Shown: positions 18,855 to 28,000, counted from the first letter of the stretch. The stretch is DNA of 60,390 nucleotides from Bacillota bacterium (GCA_023444055.1 JAEZRV010000061.1:1-60390), one strand, 5' to 3'. Notes: generated from the letters alone by a model not told the origin. Made by a program: numbers and translations.

Positions 18855-19826
18855 ATGCAAATTAATAATACAAATTTTAAAGTAAACTATGAAGCCCCAT
18901 ATAAAGAAAAAGCTTTAAAATATAAAAAAGAATTGCAACAACAAGCAAAAAGTTCTGGTAAATCTTTGGACGCATTTGTAAGATCAATTATTGATAAGTC
19001 TAATATTCCAGAGTCTGAAGTAAGTCACGTTTATACTGACTTAAAATCAATGGTAAACCCTAACAATGTTGATTATAGTGATGATACTCATGTTCTCCTA
19101 CCATATGAACTTAATATGTTAGGAGTTGGTAATGGAACAAATTCATATTTAAACGATAAGGGCGAAGCACTAAATTGGGTTCAAGAAATTGCAGCTCAAA
19201 AACTAAATAATCGGCAACTTGTAGATAATCAATTAAAGCAAATACTTAAAGAAAATAACATTCTAGTACCAAATGAATTGAACTTAACTTTTACTATAGA
19301 TTCAAAATATAAATTAACAGTTTCTGGTACTGATGATATTGACCTGAAAAATCAGCTAGAAATCTTATTGAACGATACAGGAACAAGCGAAAATTTATTT
19401 AATCATATTCTAAATACTTATATGAAAACAAATGACAAATTTACCAATTTAGAAGCTTTAAAATATACAACAAACAAGAATTTAAAAAATATGACTGGCT
19501 ATACACTAAAGGATATAACAGTTAAAGACGGAAACATATTTACTAATGATGGCAAAAGTTTGTTTTGCATACTTCCTTCAAGTAAAAATTCCAATGCTTA
19601 TATTGCAAGCCTCGAAAACGGTAAAGTAGCTTTTCTTGCACAAAGCATAAAAAAACTAGCTGCAACAGGCTTTAATAACATAAAAGATTTAAATTTAGAC
19701 ATTAATTATTGTAACGGTAATTTAAGTGATATAGGTTTGAAGTATGGCTTTGGACCAAATCAATTAGATTGGTACACAGACAGCAGTAAAATGCAAAATG
19801 TGATTAATGAATTTCTTCAGTTATAA
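18855..19826 (+). CDS. Hypothetical protein, possibly DUF4885-like
   Basis: A 323-residue protein without signal peptide or membrane segment. The N-terminal 35 residues are Lys/Gln-rich and helical; the rest is a mixed soluble fold ending in NQLDWYTDSSKMQNVINEF. Layout and length recall the DUF4885 proteins of Bacillus and Clostridium, but this rests on overall resemblance only. TAGGAGTG precedes the ATG. It is divergent from the secreted protein gene, sharing a roughly 180-nt AT-rich upstream region. Confidence 0.7.
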   Translation: MQINNTNFKVNYEAPYKEKALKYKKELQQQAKSSGKSLDAFVRSIIDKSNIPESEVSHVYTDLKSMVNPNNVDYSDDTHVLLPYELNMLGVGNGTNSYLNDKGEALNWVQEIAAQKLNNRQLVDNQLKQILKENNILVPNELNLTFTIDSKYKLTVSGTDDIDLKNQLEILLNDTGTSENLFNHILNTYMKTNDKFTNLEALKYTTNKNLKNMTGYTLKDITVKDGNIFTNDGKSLFCILPSSKNSNAYIASLENGKVAFLAQSIKKLAATGFNNIKDLNLDINYCNGNLSDIGLKYGFGPNQLDWYTDSSKMQNVINEFLQL

Positions 19827-19951
19827 CGAAATGAGTGTTCCATATCTTATGAAGGAAAATGTAAAGCTGTCTTTGCCATTTGTTTTCGGTAGAATTAGGC
19901 AGATGGTGAGGTAATAACCCTGATAAAAGGCCGCATGAGCACTAAGTTTTT

Positions 19952-19985
19952 TGTGCCGTCAAATAGTTATATAATTGACGGCACA
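19952..19985. repeat. 11-bp inverted repeat
   Basis: TGTGCCGTCAA (19952-19962) is perfectly inverted at 19975-19985. The T run lies on the wrong side for a standard terminator of the plus-strand gene at 18855-19826, so its role is uncertain. Confidence 0.45.
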
Positions 19986-20119
19986 TAGGATAGCGATTTG
20001 GAAATTCTGAATATTCACTTTTACTTAGTTATTCTTCTTAATATGAATCCAAATTTTCCCACCATAAAAAATACTTTTCTATATTTTATTCCGTTACAGG
20101 TACTTCTCGTTCTAAAATA

Positions 20120-20519
20120 TCAGTTGTCCACCTTCGCATGTCTCAGCAGGTCGTGATCACAAAAGTTTACAATAGCCTCCTTAAACGCATTACGGTTTTG
20201 CAGCTCACTCTCCTCAGTCACAAGAAAATATATTACATTTTTATCTCGTATAAACTCAGCCGATAGCTCACTAATTTTTTATTTATTGCATTTATGTTCT
20301 TCATAAGATACAAACTTTAAATCTGGAGGCGCAATAAGTTGGTCAAAAAAATCCAGTATATCTAATGGAACCACCATCATTAGCTACTGCAGTTTTTAAA
20401 GCAAATATAGGCTTTTTTTCATTCTTGATTTGATAATAATCTACTTTTAAAAATACAACATGTAAAACAATAAAACTTACTAATGTAACAATTAATATCC
20501 TAAAAAGTTTTTTAACCAT
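20120..20519 (-). pseudogene. Decayed small membrane protein gene
   Basis: From the ATG at 20519 the frame reads MVKKLFRILIVTLVSF, one membrane segment and KKPIFALKT, then stops at 20343. Coding sense continues in another frame (DFFDQLIAPPDLKFVSYEEH) to an in-frame TAA, then as ELSAEFIRDKNVIYFLVTEE to a stop at 20120. One frameshift plus one stop thus break a single small gene, probably an N-terminally anchored protein of clostridial type. I cannot name the family. Confidence 0.55.
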
Positions 20520-20585
20520 AATTCACCTTTTAATATCACAGTATTTTGCTTATCTAAAATTTTCTTTATTACTATTAAGCCATTA

Positions 20586-20921
20586 CTATTTGTCAGTTTT
20601 TTGAGGCAAGTTTTCTTTCAGCCAATCCCAAAAAACTTCTTTTTCTTTACCAGAGCGTATGTATGCCGAATATGTATTATTCAGAACCGTTTTAGTATTC
20701 GGATGCTCTAATCCCAATGTTTTAATGAAAACATAACATGCCTTTTGGTACCACTCCAATGCTTTAGGGTAATCTCCTTGGCGAGAATATCCTATAGCTA
20801 AGTTGTTGTATGTGGTGGCAATTAATGGATGCTCCTTGCCCAACACCTTTTCTTGGATAGCGAAAGCCTTTTGGCACCACTCTAGTGCCTTGGCGTAGTC
20901 TCCTTGGCTTATTATACACAC
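20586..20921 (-). pseudogene. TPR fragment, C-terminal part of a frameshifted gene
   Basis: The last 111 codons of the TPR gene that continues from 21621. It contains two more kinesin-light-chain-like TPR units (QGDYAKALEW..., QGDYPKALEW...) and ends in WLKENLPQKTDK. Deleting one C in the minus-strand AAGCCAAGG near 20907 fuses it exactly to the preceding frame (GVYNK-QGDYAKALEW), so a single inserted base separates the pieces. Confidence 0.7.
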
Positions 20922-21621
20922 CCGCTATGTTATTGTATGTAGTGGCAGTGTTTGGATGCTCCTTGCCCATTACCTTTTCACAGATAGTCAAAGCCTTATG
21001 ATGCCACTCCAATGCCTTGGTGTAGTCTCCTTTGTGATAATACACACTAGCTAAGTTGTTGTATGTAGTGGCAGTATCTGGATGTTCATTGCCTAGCACC
21101 TTTTCGGATAGTTCAACAGATTTTTTGTACTGTTCTTCGGCTTTTGAAAATTTGGAGCTATTTTTGAAGCTATTTAAGTACCAATTTGCAAAATGATTGG
21201 TACTTTCAAGTTTATACACACAATCTTCCAAAAATTCTATAAATTCACTCATTGTTCCATCAAACACTATTCGTGAATTAAAATAAAAGTATAAATCAGG
21301 AATCATATCATGCTTTGTTGATATAAACATTTTACCTTTATCATACGACAATAAAATCGGTGTGTTCAACTCATTTTCATATTGAGTTTTTAAAAATTGT
21401 TCTAATAAATTCTGTTTAATATCATAAAACTGTGAAAAAAACTCCGTAGATACTGGAAATCCTATACGGCTGAATGCAGCTATACATCCAAAGGAATTTC
21501 CAGCTATATTAGAATATTCAAGCCTTATTTCTTTATCCCATATATCCCAATCCATAGGTATGGTTTTATCTGTAACTACCTCTTTATTATATTCAAATAT
21601 CAAATAATACATTAATTCCAC
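20764..21621 (-). pseudogene. Middle fragment of a broken P-loop/TPR gene
   Basis: Its first 160 residues have no recognised motif; from about residue 160 TPR units begin (AEEQYKKSVELSEKVLGNEHP, then TTYNNLASVYYHKGDYTKALEW), followed by nonsense after residue 240 where the frame shifts near 20907. The ATG at 21621 is not a real start. Restoring one A in the minus-strand GGAAAGATAAGG near 21640 joins it to the upstream ATPase frame (YYGKDKAVSLVELMYYL). Confidence 0.7.
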
Positions 21622-22500
21622 AAGTGAAACAGCCTTATCTTTCCATAGTAAGGATTATCAATAAATAAACATGCTGTCTTATTCTGGAGTTCTGCTTCAG
21701 AGCTTATAGAGTCAAGCAACTTTCTTGCGCTATCAACATCAGCAGATGTAATGGAAATATCACTTAGGCATAGCCAATAGCAAGGGGTATTTTCCAGCAT
21801 TGCATGCTCAACTGCCAGACGAAATAATAGGCTGGTCTTTCCCTCGCCCCCATCACCTACAATTACAATATGACTATCAGAATTTTTTAGTATTTCATGT
21901 GCTTTATCCAATATTTCACGATTAGGACAATCCAATCCCGCACAGATAGCATGCTGATACGTTGATTCATTGTTAGTTACTTTATAATACAATTGCTTAT
22001 AAATTTCTGCTTTTTTCAGGCCTTCCCTCTTATATCTCTCAACAAGCTCATATGTTATTGGAGTAGCCTGCCAACTAATAGGCATTTTATTTATTATATC
22101 TTTTATTTCAAAAGCTGACTTTCTCAGATTATCTAAATGTGATTCAATATCGACAAGTCTTCGTTTCTGCTCTAATTCCACCTGTTTGCTCCATGAAATA
22201 AAGTCACGCAAACAAAACTCTAAAGAGTAATTGAGATAAGCACTTAAAAATTGATATAATATTTTTCGTTCAGTTGCAGGGAGGTCATGTTCACCTGCTA
22301 ACAATCCGTCTATTGTAAAAGGCTTATTTTCATTTAAAGAGGTCAATATATATGTATAAATTCTATTCTCATTATTTTTATCAATAAATAAATACTGTAA
22401 TCCTTCATGAGACTCTTTTGCATATTCTCGATAAGCATCACAGGCACAAGCTACAGTTTTTTCTATTCCTTTTGAAAATTTTCTAAAATCATCACAAGTA
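21612..22500 (-). pseudogene. N-terminal P-loop NTPase fragment of a STAND-like TPR gene
   Basis: Contains a Walker A motif GDGGEGKTSLL and a probable Walker B (KTACLFIDNPYY). The first ATG is at 22346, but the frame is open and coding-like upstream to about 22500 without a start codon, so the 5' end is also lost or altered. Rejoined with the two following fragments it would be a protein of about 630 residues with an NTPase followed by tetratricopeptide repeats, the architecture of STAND signalling ATPases, many of which act in defence. The function of this one is unknown and the copy looks dead unless the frameshifts are sequencing errors. Confidence 0.65.
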
Positions 22501-22612
22501 TTTAGTTTCTTTTATATAAAATATTAATCTTTAAATTATACTAAACAATTTTTAAATAGTATTTATCTCTGCCATTTGCACACTTACTGATAATTTTTAC
22601 ATATTTATACTA

Positions 22613-22708
22613 TCATACCTGCTTATTCAAAGCATCCCATGTGTTTTTACTTTTGTATCCTTTCCGTAATGCCCATTCTAATAGATTTGTATAAGTTTGC
22701 TGCTCCAT
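22613..22708 (-). CDS. Small 31-aa ORF overlapping the nucleotidyltransferase end
   Basis: Starts at an ATG inside the last codons of the nucleotidyltransferase gene, in another frame, and encodes a 31-residue peptide with LLEWALRKGYKSKNTWDAL. The amphipathic composition looks protein-like, and it may be a frameshifted C-terminal extension of the upstream gene or a tiny coupled gene. No independent ribosome-binding site is evident. Confidence 0.3.
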   Translation of the reverse strand: MEQQTYTNLLEWALRKGYKSKNTWDALNKQV

Positions 22709-23346
22709 GATAAGAGTTTGTCGTAATAAAAAACTAATTCTCTATTATCCATTTCAGTTAGTTTTTTTCTGTCCATACAAATATTAAGGATTTCCTTATC
22801 TTCTCCCACTAAATTTTTTGAAAGTTCTGATTTGCTACTTATATACAGGTTTATTTCATAAAAATATTTAGCTTGCAATATAAAAAGTGACGACTTGTAA
22901 AGTGACGATAAAATCTCTGTACTATTTTCATAAATGAAATTATGGCAGCATGCATGATAGAGATTGCAAGCACCTATTTTTACAGCATGTTTAACATCCT
23001 CTTTTTTTATCAGAGGTAGCAAGTAGTCTATACTGCCATAAATCGGTTGTGTATCATAATAGAATTGAAACAGATCTGATTTTTCCCAATTTATAATCTC
23101 ACTTTTCCCTGAAATAAATCCACAAGCTTTTTCCTTATAAGGCATTTGAGAAATTATTTCTCTATATTTTTTTAAATCTTCTATGGATATCTCGTTAAGA
23201 ATAGTAACAATATCTATGTCACTGCTGTCACTTGCTTCTTTTCTCCTGTAGCTTCCCTGCAAACCTATAAAGGAAACTCTGCCTCCAAATTCATTTTGTA
23301 TTTTTCCTTTAAGTTCATCTATCCAATCATCAATTAAAAAAGACAT
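22678..23346 (-). CDS. Nucleotidyltransferase-fold protein
   Basis: A 222-residue protein with the pol-beta-type nucleotidyltransferase signature GLQGSYRRKEASDSSDIDI (GS motif plus the two metal-binding Asp of SDIDI) at about residues 28-46, then a helical C-terminal half. Members transfer nucleotides to small molecules such as aminoglycosides, or to proteins; the substrate cannot be told here. GAGGGGTG precedes the ATG. The downstream 31-aa frame may hint at a lost C-terminus. Confidence 0.75.
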   Translation of the reverse strand: MSFLIDDWIDELKGKIQNEFGGRVSFIGLQGSYRRKEASDSSDIDIVTILNEISIEDLKKYREIISQMPYKEKACGFISGKSEIINWEKSDLFQFYYDTQPIYGSIDYLLPLIKKEDVKHAVKIGACNLYHACCHNFIYENSTEILSSLYKSSLFILQAKYFYEINLYISSKSELSKNLVGEDKEILNICMDRKKLTEMDNRELVFYYDKLLSWSSKLIQIY

Positions 23347-23383
23347 CTACTCACCCCTCATATTTTTCTTAAGTTTAGCAAAA

Positions 23384-23413
23384 AAGAAGACTTCAAATTA
23401 ATGAAATCTTCTT
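23384..23413 (-). terminator. Terminator after agrD
   Basis: On the minus strand AAGAAGATTTCA pairs with TGAAGTCTTCTT (one mismatch), followed by TTTTTTG. It lies 14 nt past the agrD stop codon and closes the agrC-like/agrD transcript. Confidence 0.75.
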
Positions 23414-23426
23414 ATAATTATACTAC

Positions 23427-23561
23427 TTATTTAGATGCTTTTTTTCTAAGCACCTTAGGTACTTTAGGTTGATTAAAAAATAACATACTCTTATTTGCCT
23501 TTTGGATAGATATTTCCTCTACACCTTTTTCAATTACATTAGTTAACATTTTCTTAATCAT
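23427..23561 (-). CDS. agrD: AgrD-like cyclic peptide precursor with serine at the ring position
   Basis: A 44-residue peptide with an ideal start (AAAGGAGG then ATG). Layout follows AgrD: an amphipathic N-terminal helix (1-20), a core, then the charged C-terminal processing tail. The core SMLFF (25-29) is followed by NQPKVPK, the conserved P-x-x-P-K tail context seen after the macrocycle in AgrD proteins. Where most AgrDs carry Cys as first ring residue this one has Ser25, and the peptide contains no cysteine. A Ser-closed lactone is known from Staphylococcus intermedius (ring S-T-G-F-F), so a five-residue lactone S-M-L-F-F is the natural prediction. It lies 46 nt after the AgrC-like gene and opposite to agrB. 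Confidence 0.82.
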   Translation of the reverse strand: MIKKMLTNVIEKGVEEISIQKANKSMLFFNQPKVPKVLRKKASK

Positions 23562-23606
23562 ATTACGCTTCCTCCTTTGATGTGTCATTTATGTAATTAA
23601 TACTAA

Positions 23607-24425
23607 CTACCTTAAATTATTTCTTTGGGCCTCATTTTTGGACAGGTTTTTTCTTGCTAAAATTAAGTCTTTGTTCAAACTATCTATATAAGCCTCTTTT
23701 GCCTGTATATTATAAACAGCTAAAAACAAACATATGTAAATTATGAACGGGACAATGATATCCCCAATCAATATAAGCAGAGATGTTTGCATTTTTAAAG
23801 AACTATTTATCAGGAATTTGTCAAAAACAAATATTTTTACTGAAGCAATAATCCATAATATATTAAACAATGAAGCAATTGTTGCAAAAAGGCTCAGTTC
23901 CTTGTTCTTTAAAATAAACTGCCATATATTTGTGCTGCTATTTTTATCAGTCTGCTTTTTCTTCCTTAAATATAGAATAATGATTGAAAATTCAATCACT
24001 CTTATTGGTAATGAGCACATAAAAGCATTTATTATATCTTCCTTTAATATTACTTCAGTAGTATTAGTACAGAGCATAAGTATTTTATAGTCGGCTATTT
24101 CCAAGAGCGCATTACTAACACATGCCACTGAAACACAAGAAAATACAATAAATATCTTTATTAAAGACCTTTGATTGTAATTCAAACATATCATTGTTAC
24201 CATGACCAGTATAAATATCGGAAATATTATTGTCATATCGAAGCTTGAATAATATCTTAAAATGTTTGAAATTGTCGCCGGCACCAATACAGAAACCACC
24301 ATTTTTTTATCTAATTTAATCTTACCCGGCAAACGCAACAGTATAAGAGTTGTAATTACAACAAAACTCTCTTCTAAAATAGAAACTAAGAATAAATTTA
24401 TAAAAGAATCTATAATTATTTGCAT
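23607..24425 (-). CDS. AgrC-like membrane receptor without kinase module
   Basis: About 272 residues with six or seven hydrophobic segments through residue 245, then a short coiled-coil-like tail (YIDSLNKDLILARKNL) and the stop. The membrane part resembles AgrC/GHKL sensor N-domains, but the dimerisation His box and ATPase domain are missing; the coding region ends where they would begin and agrD follows at once. I prefer ATG 24425 because AAGGGGA lies 8 nt before it, whereas the upstream ATG at 24461 has no ribosome-binding site. It could be a truncated kinase, a decoy receptor, or part of peptide export or immunity. Confidence 0.7.
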   Translation of the reverse strand: MQIIIDSFINLFLVSILEESFVVITTLILLRLPGKIKLDKKMVVSVLVPATISNILRYYSSFDMTIIFPIFILVMVTMICLNYNQRSLIKIFIVFSCVSVACVSNALLEIADYKILMLCTNTTEVILKEDIINAFMCSLPIRVIEFSIIILYLRKKKQTDKNSSTNIWQFILKNKELSLFATIASLFNILWIIASVKIFVFDKFLINSSLKMQTSLLILIGDIIVPFIIYICLFLAVYNIQAKEAYIDSLNKDLILARKNLSKNEAQRNNLR

Positions 24426-24510
24426 ATTGTTTAATCCCCTTAATGATGCATCATTTATCACTGCATTTACACATTATTTTATATATGGTAATATTCATTT
24501 AAACACATTT

Positions 24511-24540
24511 TACATTTACTTAATAGATTTGTAAATAGTA
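24511..24540. promoter_or_regulatory. Inverted repeat in the agrC-like/agrB intergenic region
   Basis: TACATTTAC (24511-24519) faces GTAAATAGTA (24531-24540) across 11 nt, in the 150-nt space between the divergent agrC-like and agrB genes. The position suits an operator for a regulator acting on both, but no LytTR/AgrA gene is in the window, so this is inference. Confidence 0.4.
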
Positions 24541-24576
24541 CATTTTCTTTTATTTTTTTTAACGAAAGGAATCATA

Positions 24577-25188
24577 ATGAAGATTTTAAGGAAATTAGCA
24601 TATATAAGCGCTAATTACATAAAAAAAAGTAATAATAGTACAAATGAGAACAAAAGAATACTTTATTTCGGATTTCAAGCTATTTATGGAGATTTAGTCA
24701 AACTATTTGTAGTTATATGTATTTCTTTACTATTACAATCCCTTCTACCAGTATTAACTTTAACATTCTCATTTGCATTTCTCAGAAGATATGCGGGCGG
24801 TTTCCACATGGATACAGAACTTAAATGTATAATTGCTACAGTATGTTTATTTGTAATTCCCGGAACAATTATAAGTAGGGTTGATTTTGTGTTATATACT
24901 TGGAAATTAGTTGGAATGCACACAGTACTTTCTATAGTTTGCTTATTGCTTCTGATAAAATATTCTCCAAGAGATTGTATAAATAGGCCAATTGATGATG
25001 ACGAGGCAATTATTTTCAAAAAAAAATCAATCAGAGACTTTATCGTTTTAACCTTGATTACAATTATTCTTGCTTTTTTAGGTCAGCCCATATTGTCCAT
25101 ATCAATACTTGCTGGAATAGTAATAGAAATTTTATCTTTAGTACCGATTGGGTATAGGTTTTTTGAGTTGATTAATTCTTCATATTAG
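24577..25188 (+). CDS. agrB: Accessory gene regulator protein B (AgrB)
   Basis: Membrane peptidase that cleaves AgrD and closes the macrocycle. The 203-residue protein has the family's hydrophobic segments and the catalytic pair His77 and Cys84 in RRYAGGFHMDTELKC, identical spacing and even numbering to the S. aureus enzyme. GAAAGG precedes the ATG. It is transcribed away from the agrC-like/agrD pair, an unusual arrangement since agrB and agrD are normally adjacent on one strand. Confidence 0.93.
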   Translation: MKILRKLAYISANYIKKSNNSTNENKRILYFGFQAIYGDLVKLFVVICISLLLQSLLPVLTLTFSFAFLRRYAGGFHMDTELKCIIATVCLFVIPGTIISRVDFVLYTWKLVGMHTVLSIVCLLLLIKYSPRDCINRPIDDDEAIIFKKKSIRDFIVLTLITIILAFLGQPILSISILAGIVIEILSLVPIGYRFFELINSSY

Positions 25189-25247
25189 GGTGTTGCTCAA
25201 TTTCGGTTATTTCGTTATATTTCTCACAAGCAAATCTACTAAAATGC

Positions 25248-25289
25248 AAAAAGAACCCAGCATTTTGATATGGTATGGGGGTCCTTTTT
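25248..25289. terminator. Terminator between agrB and the MerR gene
   Basis: AAAAAGAACCC and GGGGGTCCTTTTT form an imperfect stem followed by a T run on the plus strand, 60 nt after the agrB stop; the A-rich left side could also serve the convergent minus-strand gene. Confidence 0.7.
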
Positions 25290-25398
25290 GTATTGTATTT
25301 TTGTATTGTATTTTGACCAATATTTTAATATTATTTTCTATAGTTTTTTAATTGATACAAATATTAAAATTAGTTTACCATTATTTTCGTTTATACTA

Positions 25399-26208
25399 TT
25401 ATTTCTTAACAATAGGTACTTGTAATTCAGTCAACCAATCCTCTTCACTTTCCTTGTTCCAAATACCGTCAATATAGTTTTCACGCGGACTATCAGATAC
25501 TCTGTAACCATTTTCTTCAATCCATTTAAAAGTATATGCATACACTTGTGACAATGTAGAATAAGGACCTTTGTGCATTACCGAAACAGCAGTGATACTT
25601 TCTATCTTTTTAAATTTGATGTCATCAAAATCTTCCTTTATTTGATCAATTGCTTCACAAAATTCTACATTAAAGTTTGTTTCTTTGTATTCGCCATCAA
25701 GATAACTAATAAAGCAATACTCTGGAATAGTACATTTTAGGTCTGGATATTTGTCTGTAACCTTTTTACCAATCTCAGGAATAAGCGTAAAGTAGTCATT
25801 ATAACTTGGTACGGTCATTCTCTTTGAGTAAACGATACATTCTGGTAACTCTTTAATAATTGCATGATAATTCATAAAATCCCCCTCCTGTTTTCCGGCT
25901 ATAATAAATTCAATTCGGGAAAGTTGCTCTGTACCATTGGCAATTTCTTCTTCTATCTCTCTTTTTCGCTTTTCTAAGATACTTTTGGAATTATGTCCAT
26001 TCATTATCAGCTTAATCTCATCAATTGATAATCCGATTTGCCGTAATGATTGAATGTGATGTAGCTTGAAAAGCTGTTCAGTAGTATAAAAACGATAGCC
26101 TGTAAAAGAGTCGACACATTCTGGAGTAAATAATCCTATCTCGTCATAATATCGAAGCGCTTTTACTGTGGTCTTACTCATTTTTGAAAATTCTCCAATT
26201 CGGTACAC
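25399..26208 (-). CDS. MerR-family regulator with GyrI-like effector domain
   Basis: A 269-residue BmrR-like activator. N-terminal winged helix-turn-helix (YRIGEFSKMSKTTVKALRYY), a coiled-coil dimerisation helix (about 75-115) and a C-terminal GyrI-like small-molecule domain (about 120-265) with the family's glutamate-rich drug-binding type of core. I use the GTG at 26208 (MYRIGEF), 9 nt after AAGGGA; the GTG three codons upstream is too near to it. No transporter gene is adjacent, so its target is unknown. Confidence 0.88.
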   Translation of the reverse strand: MYRIGEFSKMSKTTVKALRYYDEIGLFTPECVDSFTGYRFYTTEQLFKLHHIQSLRQIGLSIDEIKLIMNGHNSKSILEKRKREIEEEIANGTEQLSRIEFIIAGKQEGDFMNYHAIIKELPECIVYSKRMTVPSYNDYFTLIPEIGKKVTDKYPDLKCTIPEYCFISYLDGEYKETNFNVEFCEAIDQIKEDFDDIKFKKIESITAVSVMHKGPYSTLSQVYAYTFKWIEENGYRVSDSPRENYIDGIWNKESEEDWLTELQVPIVKK

Positions 26209-26361
26209 TTTAACCACTTCCCTTCAAAAATATAATATTGCCTCCTGTAGGGGGAAGGTCAAGGGGAAATTTATAAATATAAAAAATTCCTTTCTTCATA
26301 ATTTAATCAATTTTTAATTTTTTATATTACGTCATTATATTTTTGACTCTTAATTTAAGTA

Positions 26362-26967
26362 TTAGCTTAATTCAACTGCTTTATATAAACATTCTTCGAA
26401 CGTTATAAAACTATCAATCATATTGTTGTCACGCCATAAACTTATCTTAAAATCCAGCTCATCTATTTCTTTAAAAATACTTTTCTTACCTTTAATAAGA
26501 CGTTCGGCCTTTTTAGCCTCACTTTTATAAAACTCAGTAGTTTTAGCATCATTTTTAAAGGTTTCTAGCCTTCCTTCATGGTCAACAAACCAGCCTAAAT
26601 CTTCTGTGAGTCTTTCAAATTTTTTCTCAATCGGCTCTACATACAAAGCAAATTTCCAACTATCATCATTGTTTTTCCTAAAATTGAGTACAAAACTGTT
26701 GTCCTCTCCTTTTTGCTCCCAAAGGGTTATAGCTATTTGAGGATTTTTTGCTGAAATGTTTTTTTCACCTCTTTTTTCTATCACAAAACCATTTGAAAGA
26801 CAACTTTCAAAATCCTTGTACATGCTCATTTTAAATGTTTCCAAACTTTTATTATATGAATTGTATATTCTAATATTTTCAACACTAAATTGCCGTAGCT
26901 TTTCTTTACACTTCTCTGCATCCGACATTGATGTACTATCCTCAATAAATCCATCCCACTTCATCAT
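26362..26967 (-). CDS. Hypothetical protein
   Basis: A 201-residue soluble, charged protein without signal peptide, membrane segment or motif that I recognise. GGGAGG precedes the ATG-ATG start. It stands alone between the MerR gene and the terminator of the DUF4956 operon. Confidence 0.65.
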   Translation of the reverse strand: MMKWDGFIEDSTSMSDAEKCKEKLRQFSVENIRIYNSYNKSLETFKMSMYKDFESCLSNGFVIEKRGEKNISAKNPQIAITLWEQKGEDNSFVLNFRKNNDDSWKFALYVEPIEKKFERLTEDLGWFVDHEGRLETFKNDAKTTEFYKSEAKKAERLIKGKKSIFKEIDELDFKISLWRDNNMIDSFITFEECLYKAVELS

Positions 26968-27169
26968 TTTTCCTCCCTGAATTAAGTAATAATGGAAAAT
27001 CCATTATATGATTGTAAATACTATTAATAAGATATTAGGGATTACAAAGTTGTTCCATTTACTAAGTAAAAAATATTACTAACTAAACAACGTCTTTAGT
27101 ATATTTTCCGACAAAGTATTTATCGGTAATTTTAATAATAAATTTTAGATGTTTAAAAGAAGTATTAAA

Positions 27170-27216
27170 AAACGCTGCAATTCCATGTTAAATATAATCA
27201 TAGAATTGCAGCGTTT
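27170..27216 (-). terminator. Strong terminator of the VTC/DUF4956 operon
   Basis: AAACGCTGCAATTC (27170-27183) is perfectly inverted at 27203-27216 and followed in the minus direction by TTTTTTAAT. It lies about 100 nt after the DUF4956 stop codon. Confidence 0.9.
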
Positions 27217-27313
27217 CTAGCTCACTAAATCAATATAGAATAATTTTATTTTTAACAGTTATAATACTAATAAATCAGAAAATAAAGTACAAATCTATTT
27301 ATTCCGCCTTTTA

Positions 27314-28000
27314 TCAGTTATCTCCAGGATCTGCATTCATTGAAAGAATAATGTTTAAGTTTCCATTTCTGCACCTAAGTTCATCTAAAAAATTCTTTTC
27401 ATTTACATCATTTTTAATTGTTACATTATATACAAGCTCATAAAGAGTGCCTAAATCTGTAGTTTTAACCTTTTTAAGATCATGGTTTATAGTATATGTT
27501 TCAAAAACATCATCAAACGCTCCGTTATAGTCTAAATCCTCAGGTATAATTATTTTTAATAATTTATAAGTTGAATTTTTTGCGCCAAAATTAGTTATAG
27601 ATAAAATAAACATTATTATACACAATAATACCGTGAAAAAAACTGAATATCCATAATACCCAGCTCCACATGCCAGACCTGCCGCCATTGTGAATAGTAC
27701 ATATGAAATATCTTTAGGATCAGTTGCATTACTTCTAAAACGTATTATAGAAAAAGCACCAGTTAAACCAAATGCTCTTGCGATATTGCTTCCAACCATT
27801 AAAATTATTATTGATATTACACAAGGTATCATTACCAATGTAATTGAAAAATTCTGCGAATATTGACCCTTCACATGAGTTTTCTTATAAGTATAGCTAA
27901 TAATTAGTCCTAACACAAAAGCAGCTAATACTGATAACGCCACCCCTTGAAATGTCAATTTAGTAGTATCAGCTCCGATATTTAATAATTCATCAAACAT
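27314..28000 (-). CDS. DUF4956 membrane protein
   Basis: A 228-residue protein with three or four membrane helices in the first 135 residues, including the conserved GLTGAFSIIRFRSNATDPKDI loop, then a soluble C-terminal domain. This is the DUF4956 family, found beside VTC-type polymerases. It overlaps the VTC gene by 19 nt, so the two are translated together. The role may be in polyphosphate movement or regulation; that is inference from the pairing. Confidence 0.85.
   Translation of the reverse strand: MFDELLNIGADTTKLTFQGVALSVLAAFVLGLIISYTYKKTHVKGQYSQNFSITLVMIPCVISIIILMVGSNIARAFGLTGAFSIIRFRSNATDPKDISYVLFTMAAGLACGAGYYGYSVFFTVLLCIIMFILSITNFGAKNSTYKLLKIIIPEDLDYNGAFDDVFETYTINHDLKKVKTTDLGTLYELVYNVTIKNDVNEKNFLDELRCRNGNLNIILSMNADPGDN

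Noticed and set aside
19952..19985. Terminator for the plus-strand gene at 18855-19826
   Set aside because: Stem is good but no T run follows it in either direction, so it is listed only as an inverted repeat.
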